From positions 1 through 56,211 of the forward strand of contig JAYUED010000040.1 of assembly GCA_043739385.1 (NCBI GenBank): DNA of 56,211 bases, given 5' to 3'. The notes under the pieces were generated by a model. The model made no database searches, was not told the DNA's origin, and saw only the letters and a program-made list of their open reading frames with translations. The DNA comes from Defluviibacillus sp043739385. GTDB taxonomy: Bacteria; Pseudomonadota; Gammaproteobacteria; Burkholderiales; Burkholderiaceae_C. The stretch's first letter is position 1. The number at the start of each line of letters is the position of its first letter. Position numbers and translations under genes: made by a program. Of this stretch, positions 51,557-56,211 are shown one piece after another.

Positions 51557-51601
51557 ATTCACCTGAGTGGCCGCTAAGTCACAGGGCTAAAGGAGTTCTC
51601 T

Positions 51602-53776
51602 ATGAGTGAAGCGCAACAGCACAGCGTTGGTGATGACATTGACCTGTCGCAGTTTTACCAAATATTTTTTGAAGAAGCGGGTGAAAACCTCGACCAAATG
51701 GAGCAAATGCTGCTCAGTCTGGACTTGGAAAAGGCTGATGACGAAGAGCTAAACGCTATTTTTCGGTGTGCGCATTCGATTAAAGGTGGCGCGGCCACGT
51801 TCGGGTTTTCTGACGTGGCTGAGTTAACGCACCAAATGGAATCGCTGCTGGACAAACTGCGTCGTCACGAACTGGTGCCCACGCCGCCTATGGTGGATGT
51901 GTTGCTCGAATCCGATGACGCTCTACGTGGTTTGTTGGCTCGGCATCAAGGGCAAGGCGGTGAAGTACCTTCTACAACAGGGTTGGTAAACCGCATTCGG
52001 GATTTGGCCGAAGGTAAGGGGCCCACCGACACACTATTTGCACCAGTTGCCGCGACTGTTTCTGCAGTTGTAGATGCGCCTGTTCCCACACTAAGCTCGG
52101 TTGTTACGAAGCCTAGATCGTCCAAATCACGGTCGTTGGAGATCCATATAGGACCCCTTGAAAAGCCCGAGCAGGCCGATGCGCTGCAAGAGCTATTCCG
52201 AGATATTCCCGGACTGGGGACCATCAAAGTGCTGGTCACGGACCGCACGGACACACGAATTTTTGCGGTTGAGACTACCTCCAGCGATGAAGATTTGTTG
52301 GACTTGTTTGTCTTTCACGTCAATAAAGAGCAGGTACTGATTCGCGACATGGATACGCTAGAAAAGCCCATGTCACCTGGCTATGGCTTTTACCCGGACG
52401 CCCCAGGTGCCCCTCGCGCTAGCCATGCCGAAACCGCTTCAGCCTCAGCACTAATTTCTGTGGAAACCGGTTTTGGTTTCTTTGCGGATGCTCCTGGTGC
52501 GCCGGACAGCGGAGCTGCTGCAGCCGCCACCAAAGTAGCCTTGGCTAATGAGGTCAAGGCCCCCGCGAGCAAAGCCAGCAGCCCGCAAGCCTCAGCAGGT
52601 GCAGGTGCAGGTGGGGACAGCACCATCCGTGTTGCCATCAGTAAGGTAGATCAGCTCATCAATTTGGTGGGTGAATTGGTTATTACCCAGGCCATGCTGT
52701 CTCAAAATAGCAGTGCACTAGACCCGGTGGTCAACCAACAGCTGATGGCCGGTTTAGCAGATTTGGACCGCAACACCCGTGACTTGCAAGAGTCTGTGAT
52801 GTCGATCCGAATGATTCCGATGTCGATAGTATTTAGCCGTTTTCCGCGGATGTTGCGTGATTTGGCAACCAAGCTGGGTAAAAAAGTCGAGCTGGTCACA
52901 ATAGGCGAAGCCACTGAGCTGGACAAAGGCCTTGTTGAGAAAATCACCGATCCGCTGACCCACTTGGTGCGCAACAGCTGTGATCATGGCATTGAGTTGC
53001 CAGAAGAGCGCTTAGCAGCAGGCAAACCAGCGCACGGCACCATCACGCTGAGTGCGTCGCACCAGGGCGGCTCTATCGTGATTGAGGTACGTGACGACGG
53101 CAAGGGCATGTCACGCGAAAAAATACTTTCTAAAGCCCGTGAACGGGGAATAGATGTGTCCGACCAAATGACCGATAGCGAAGTCTGGCAGCTGATTTTT
53201 GCGCCTGGCTTCTCCACTGCCGATGTGGTCACGGATGTATCCGGGCGCGGTGTGGGCATGGATGTGGTGAAGCGCAACATCACAGCTATGAATGGCACAG
53301 TCGATATTGATTCGGCGGAGGGCTACGGCATGCGAGTTTCGGTGCGTCTGCCGTTGACACTGGCCATCATGGACGGCATGTCTGTGGGCGTAGGTGAAGA
53401 GGTGTACTTGCTGCCCCTGTCGTCGGTGATCGAATCGTTCCAGGTCAAGGGTGACGAAGTCAGCACCGTAGGGCAGGGCGCTCAGTTGGTTAAAGTGCGC
53501 GATGAGTACATGCCGGTCATCAGTCTGGAGAAAATCTTCCAGGTGCCACGCTTTGACTCCGACAAGTCGAGTGACATCATGGTGGTGGTGGAAGCTGACG
53601 GCAGCCGGGTCGCCTTGCTGGTCGACGAGCTTCTCGGGCAGCAGCAGGTGGTCGTGAAAAACCTCGAATCCAACTACAAAAAAGTGCCCAATGTGTCAGG
53701 GGCCACCATCCTTGGGGACGGCAAAGTAGCGTTGATTTTGGACACGGCTGCGTTAGTGCGCCGCTCACGTCATTGA
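51602..53776 (+). CDS. cheA: chemotaxis histidine kinase
   Basis: 724 residues. P1 Hpt domain with His58 (FRCAHSIKGGAATFGF). P2-like region about 175-250 (SRSLEIHIGPLEKPEQ, VFHVNKEQVLIRDM). Linker about 255-335 holds two aromatic-DAPGAP copies exactly 30 residues apart (260-271 and 290-301). P3 dimerisation (IRVAISKVDQLINLVGELVITQ), P4 ATPase with RNSCDHGIELPEER, VRDDGKGMS and GRGVGMDVV, then P5 CheW-like domain. It phosphorylates CheY and CheB in response to receptors. Confidence 0.97.
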   Translation: MSEAQQHSVGDDIDLSQFYQIFFEEAGENLDQMEQMLLSLDLEKADDEELNAIFRCAHSIKGGAATFGFSDVAELTHQMESLLDKLRRHELVPTPPMVDVLLESDDALRGLLARHQGQGGEVPSTTGLVNRIRDLAEGKGPTDTLFAPVAATVSAVVDAPVPTLSSVVTKPRSSKSRSLEIHIGPLEKPEQADALQELFRDIPGLGTIKVLVTDRTDTRIFAVETTSSDEDLLDLFVFHVNKEQVLIRDMDTLEKPMSPGYGFYPDAPGAPRASHAETASASALISVETGFGFFADAPGAPDSGAAAAATKVALANEVKAPASKASSPQASAGAGAGGDSTIRVAISKVDQLINLVGELVITQAMLSQNSSALDPVVNQQLMAGLADLDRNTRDLQESVMSIRMIPMSIVFSRFPRMLRDLATKLGKKVELVTIGEATELDKGLVEKITDPLTHLVRNSCDHGIELPEERLAAGKPAHGTITLSASHQGGSIVIEVRDDGKGMSREKILSKARERGIDVSDQMTDSEVWQLIFAPGFSTADVVTDVSGRGVGMDVVKRNITAMNGTVDIDSAEGYGMRVSVRLPLTLAIMDGMSVGVGEEVYLLPLSSVIESFQVKGDEVSTVGQGAQLVKVRDEYMPVISLEKIFQVPRFDSDKSSDIMVVVEADGSRVALLVDELLGQQQVVVKNLESNYKKVPNVSGATILGDGKVALILDTAALVRRSRH

Positions 53777-53867
53777 TGGCATGGCACATTGAATGTCGAT
53801 ATTGAATCCATTATTGAATGCTGGTATTGATTCCCCCGCACATAGCAACAGAAATTAGGAGAGCATC

Positions 53868-54356
53868 ATGGGTGTGATGGAACAGGTCGGCGATATGGCG
53901 ATAGCTACCGCGCGCGAGTATTTGACTTTCAGGCTTGACCATGAAGAGTTTGGCATTGATATCCTCAAGGTGCAGGAAATCCGAGGCTATGAGCCGCCCA
54001 CCCGCATTGCGAATGTGCCCAACTTCATCAAAGGCGTAGTCAATTTACGCGGCACTATCGTGCCTATTGTGGACATGCGACTCAAGTTTCAGTGCAGCAA
54101 GGCTGACTACAACAGTTTTACCGTGGTCATCATCCTGAATTTGAAGAGTCGCGTAGTGGGCATCGTGGTGGACTCAGTGAGCGATGTGATGGAAATACCG
54201 CCTGAAAGCGTTAAGCCTCGCCCCGACGTGGACAGCACTATTGACAGCAGTTGCATCACTGGTCTGGGTTCTGTGGGCGGACGGATGCTGATTTTGCTGG
54301 ACATTGAAACGCTCATGTCCAGCCCAGACATGGGCCTGGTCAGCGCAGGGGAATAA
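53868..54356 (+). CDS. cheW: receptor-kinase coupling protein
   Basis: 162 residues. YLTFRLDHEEFGIDILKVQEIRGYEPPTRIANVPNFIKGVVNLRGTIVPIVDMR is the CheW core. It joins receptors to CheA. An AGGAG ribosome binding site precedes the ATG. The gene ends one base before the cheR GTG. No receptor gene follows, unlike many betaproteobacterial che operons. Confidence 0.96.
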   Translation: MGVMEQVGDMAIATAREYLTFRLDHEEFGIDILKVQEIRGYEPPTRIANVPNFIKGVVNLRGTIVPIVDMRLKFQCSKADYNSFTVVIILNLKSRVVGIVVDSVSDVMEIPPESVKPRPDVDSTIDSSCITGLGSVGGRMLILLDIETLMSSPDMGLVSAGE

Positions 54357-54357
54357 C

Positions 54358-55194
54358 GTGGTCGCGACGGCTGAAGCTGCACCGCTAGACCGCGAGTTTG
54401 AGTGGGCTGATGCGGATTTTCAGCGCGTACAGGCGTTGATCTACAAGCGTGCAGGCATCTCTTTGCACGATGGCAAGCACGCCATGGTCTACAGCCGCCT
54501 GTCGCGTCGCTTGCGCGATACCGGTCACCGCAGCTTCAGTGCCTATCTGTCGTGGCTAGAGTCGCATGAAGGGGCCGAGTGGCAAGAATTCATCAACGCG
54601 CTGACCACCAATCTCACCTCGTTTTTCCGCGAAAGCCACCACTTTGAGATTTTGCATACTCTGCTGGCCGCCAAGCCCACTGGCACCCGCTGGAATGTCT
54701 GGTGCAACGCTGCGTCCACAGGGGAAGAGCCCTATTCCATAGTGATGACCGCCATCGAGGCGCTAGGCAATACGGCGTCGTTCAAGCTCAGCGCCAGCGA
54801 CATCGATTCCAAGGTGCTCGCTATTGCTAGTGAAGGTGTTTACAAGCTGGAGAGCATCAAAGGCCTGGATCAACAGCGCATGCAGCGTTTCTTTTTGCGC
54901 GGTAAAGCCAGTAACGCCGGCTTGGTACGGGTTAAGCCGGAGCTGAAAACGCCGATTGATTTCTTGAGCGTCAATTTGATTCAAGACAACTGGCCTTTTC
55001 GAGAGCAGTTTGATATCGTCTTTTGCCGCAATGTGATGATCTATTTCGATGCTCCCACTCAGCGCCGTGTGCTGGAGCGCATTTACCGCAACATGAAACC
55101 CGGTGGTATGTTGTTTGTCGGACATTCTGAAAACTTCAACGACTCTCGTGATCTGTTTACCCTGCGAGGCAAAACCGTCTATGAACGCTGCTGA
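54358..55194 (+). CDS. cheR: chemoreceptor methyltransferase
   Basis: 278 residues from a GTG at 54358, with AGGGG about seven bases upstream; an in-frame ATG at 54304 would overlap cheW by 53 bases. N-terminal helical domain (FQRVQALIYKRAGISLHDGKHAMVYSRLSRRLR), then the SAM-binding domain with VWCNAASTGEEPYSI and VFCRNVMIYFD. It methylates receptor glutamates. A 123-base AT-rich gap with nested inverted repeats follows before cheD. Confidence 0.95.
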   Translation: MVATAEAAPLDREFEWADADFQRVQALIYKRAGISLHDGKHAMVYSRLSRRLRDTGHRSFSAYLSWLESHEGAEWQEFINALTTNLTSFFRESHHFEILHTLLAAKPTGTRWNVWCNAASTGEEPYSIVMTAIEALGNTASFKLSASDIDSKVLAIASEGVYKLESIKGLDQQRMQRFFLRGKASNAGLVRVKPELKTPIDFLSVNLIQDNWPFREQFDIVFCRNVMIYFDAPTQRRVLERIYRNMKPGGMLFVGHSENFNDSRDLFTLRGKTVYERC

Positions 55195-55211
55195 AACCTT
55201 ATGCGACTGTA

Positions 55212-55275
55212 GTGCAATCTTTTTTGCTATAAAAAAAGAAGCAAAAAATGTAGGTTGGATATATTTGAATTGCAC
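55212..55275 (+). repeat. nested inverted repeats in the AT-rich cheR-cheD gap
   Basis: Outer arms GTGCAAT (55212-55218) and ATTGCAC (55269-55275), and inner arms TTTTTTGCT (55220-55228) and AGCAAAAAA (55240-55248) with an 11-base loop, are both perfect. The gap is much more A/T-rich than its surroundings. It interrupts the che operon and could attenuate or process the message. Confidence 0.55.
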
Positions 55276-55317
55276 ATCATCTGAGGTCAATATTTTTTTC
55301 ATGAAGGCAGGTTCTAT

Positions 55318-56025
55318 ATGAGTGTGCTCGCTCCTCCCCTTGGCACACCACAGCGGATGGCTGCACAGTTTGGAAGTGTTCTCAGCCCTGGTGGGGATTC
55401 TGCCCAGCAGGCTTTGGTGCAAAAAATGAAAGCACGCCCTCGCCATCCCGGTGAGGCGTCATTTTTTTATGTAGACCACCACTTTCAATTTCCCGCCGTC
55501 AAGGTGTTGCCAGGCGAGTACTACGTTTCCAGCGATGACATGGTCATCATGACGGTATTGGGTTCGTGCATCTCTGCCTGCATTTGGGACACACGCGCGC
55601 GCGTCGGGGGTATTAACCACTTCATGTTGCCCGATGGCGATATGGTGGGTGGGTCTGGACGCTATGGTTCCTATGCGATGGAGTTGTTGATCAATGAAAT
55701 GATGAAGCTGGGCGCGCGACGCGATTCCATGCAGGCCAAAATATTTGGTGGGGGACAAGTCATGGCTTCCTTTACCGCCATGAACGTAGGTGAGCGCAAT
55801 ACCGAGTTCGTCATCAATTACTTACAAACTGAGCGCATTCCCATTGTGTCCAAAGATGTTTTGGACATTTACCCCCGAAAAGTCTGCTATTTCCCCTCCA
55901 CCGGCAAAGCCTTGGTGAAGCGCTTGGCCCACTCTCACCCTGAGGCTTTGGTGGAGCAAGAGCGCCGTGGCAATGCAGTCACGGTCGTCAAAGAAACATC
56001 AGGCGGGTCGGTCGATCTGTTCTGA
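55318..56025 (+). CDS. cheD: chemoreceptor glutamine deamidase
   Basis: 235 residues. The catalytic Cys84 in VLGSCISACIWD and His101 in GGINHFMLPDG are visible, with the YGSYAMELLINEMMKLGA segment. It deamidates receptor Gln and may also interact with CheC-type phosphatases. The N-terminal 45 residues are longer than in Gram-positive CheD. It ends GGSVDLF, like the tail of the CheZ-like protein (GSIELF). It lies 14 bases before cheB. Confidence 0.94.
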   Translation: MSVLAPPLGTPQRMAAQFGSVLSPGGDSAQQALVQKMKARPRHPGEASFFYVDHHFQFPAVKVLPGEYYVSSDDMVIMTVLGSCISACIWDTRARVGGINHFMLPDGDMVGGSGRYGSYAMELLINEMMKLGARRDSMQAKIFGGGQVMASFTAMNVGERNTEFVINYLQTERIPIVSKDVLDIYPRKVCYFPSTGKALVKRLAHSHPEALVEQERRGNAVTVVKETSGGSVDLF

Positions 56026-56039
56026 CAGGACGCACAAGT

Positions 56040-56211
56040 ATGAAGAAAATTACTGTGTTGGTCGTGGACGACTCTGCTCTGGTGCGCAGCCTGCTCACCG
56101 AGATCATCAACCGTCAGCCCGATATGGTTTGCATAGGTGCGGCGCACGACCCTTTGATCGCCCGCGAGATGATCCGCGAGATGAATCCCGATGTCATCAC
56201 TCTCGACGTTG
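56040..56211 (+). CDS. cheB: chemoreceptor methylesterase, N-terminal part only
   Basis: The ATG at 56040 opens MKKITVLVVDDSALVRSLL and reads to the window edge (about 57 codons), so only the start of the receiver domain is seen, ending at NPDVITLDV where the phosphoacceptor Asp lies. CheB removes receptor methyl groups after CheA phosphorylation. AGGA lies upstream. It completes the cheY-A-W-R-D-B order. Confidence 0.88.
   Translation, partial: MKKITVLVVDDSALVRSLLTEIINRQPDMVCIGAAHDPLIAREMIREMNPDVITLDV

Noticed and set aside
55103..55321. Open frame spanning the cheR end and cheR-cheD gap
   Set aside because: Mostly overlaps cheR in another frame and then runs through the inverted repeats; no ribosome binding site or homology.
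1..56211. CRISPR arrays, insertion sequences, tRNA or rRNA genes, sigma-54 promoters
   Set aside because: None found on reading; no transposase, no repeat-spacer array, no cloverleaf, and no GG-N10-GC promoter placed before a flagellar gene.

Overview
This window is a nearly complete flagellar and chemotaxis island from a betaproteobacterium, most likely order Burkholderiales and probably family Comamonadaceae. That placement is inferred from three things: an FlhDC-type master regulator with a sigma-28 tier and no visible sigma-54 flagellar tier, the presence of FlhF in an FlhDC organism, and a che operon running cheY-cheA-cheW-cheR-cheD-cheB. The left 700 bases are visibly AT-rich and hold a truncated acyltransferase, which suggests an acquired or surface-polysaccharide region at the border of the island.

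Layout. 1-716: partial membrane acyltransferase (minus). 1043-3825: a minus-strand trio of PLP aminotransferase, EamA exporter and LysE/RhtB exporter. 3970-5520: a divergent MocR-type regulator. 5543-6808: an HDOD protein. 6885-17851: the large minus-strand flg operon (flgL,K,J,I,H,G,F,E,D,C,B, listed left to right). 18056-19712: flgA, flgM and flgN on plus. 19848-26217: minus-strand flhB-flhA-flhF-(degenerate flhG)-fliA, tightly overlapped. 26301-30322: minus-strand flhD-flhC-motA-motB-cheY-cheZ. 30760-36594: plus-strand fliC1, fliC2, fliD, fliS, fliT. 36601-36933: fliE (minus). 37171-48592: plus-strand fliF-G-H-I-J-K and fliL-M-N-O-P-Q-R. 48637-50428: an inverted response regulator and histidine kinase pair. 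50670-end: plus-strand che operon of a CheZ-like protein, cheY2, cheA, cheW, cheR, cheD and cheB (cut off).

How it works together. FlhDC would switch on the basal body and export genes. FliA then reads late promoters, of which I can see good candidates before flgM, fliC2 and fliS, and a weaker one before fliC1. FlgM is the anti-sigma factor. MotA/MotB power the motor, CheA/CheW/CheY/CheZ steer it, and CheR/CheB/CheD adapt receptors; no receptor gene lies in the window.

The least ordinary observations are these. The two tandem flagellin genes share a two-hairpin 5' leader whose first hairpin keeps pairing through different bases. The gene in the flhG position has lost the ATP-binding P-loop but keeps an N-terminal DQxxGLR-like motif. 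A second CheZ-like protein heads the che operon and shares a C-terminal GS-hydrophobic-acidic-LF tail with CheD. CheA carries a duplicated aromatic-DAPGAP linker motif. Several perfect inverted repeats lie in divergent or regulatory gaps.
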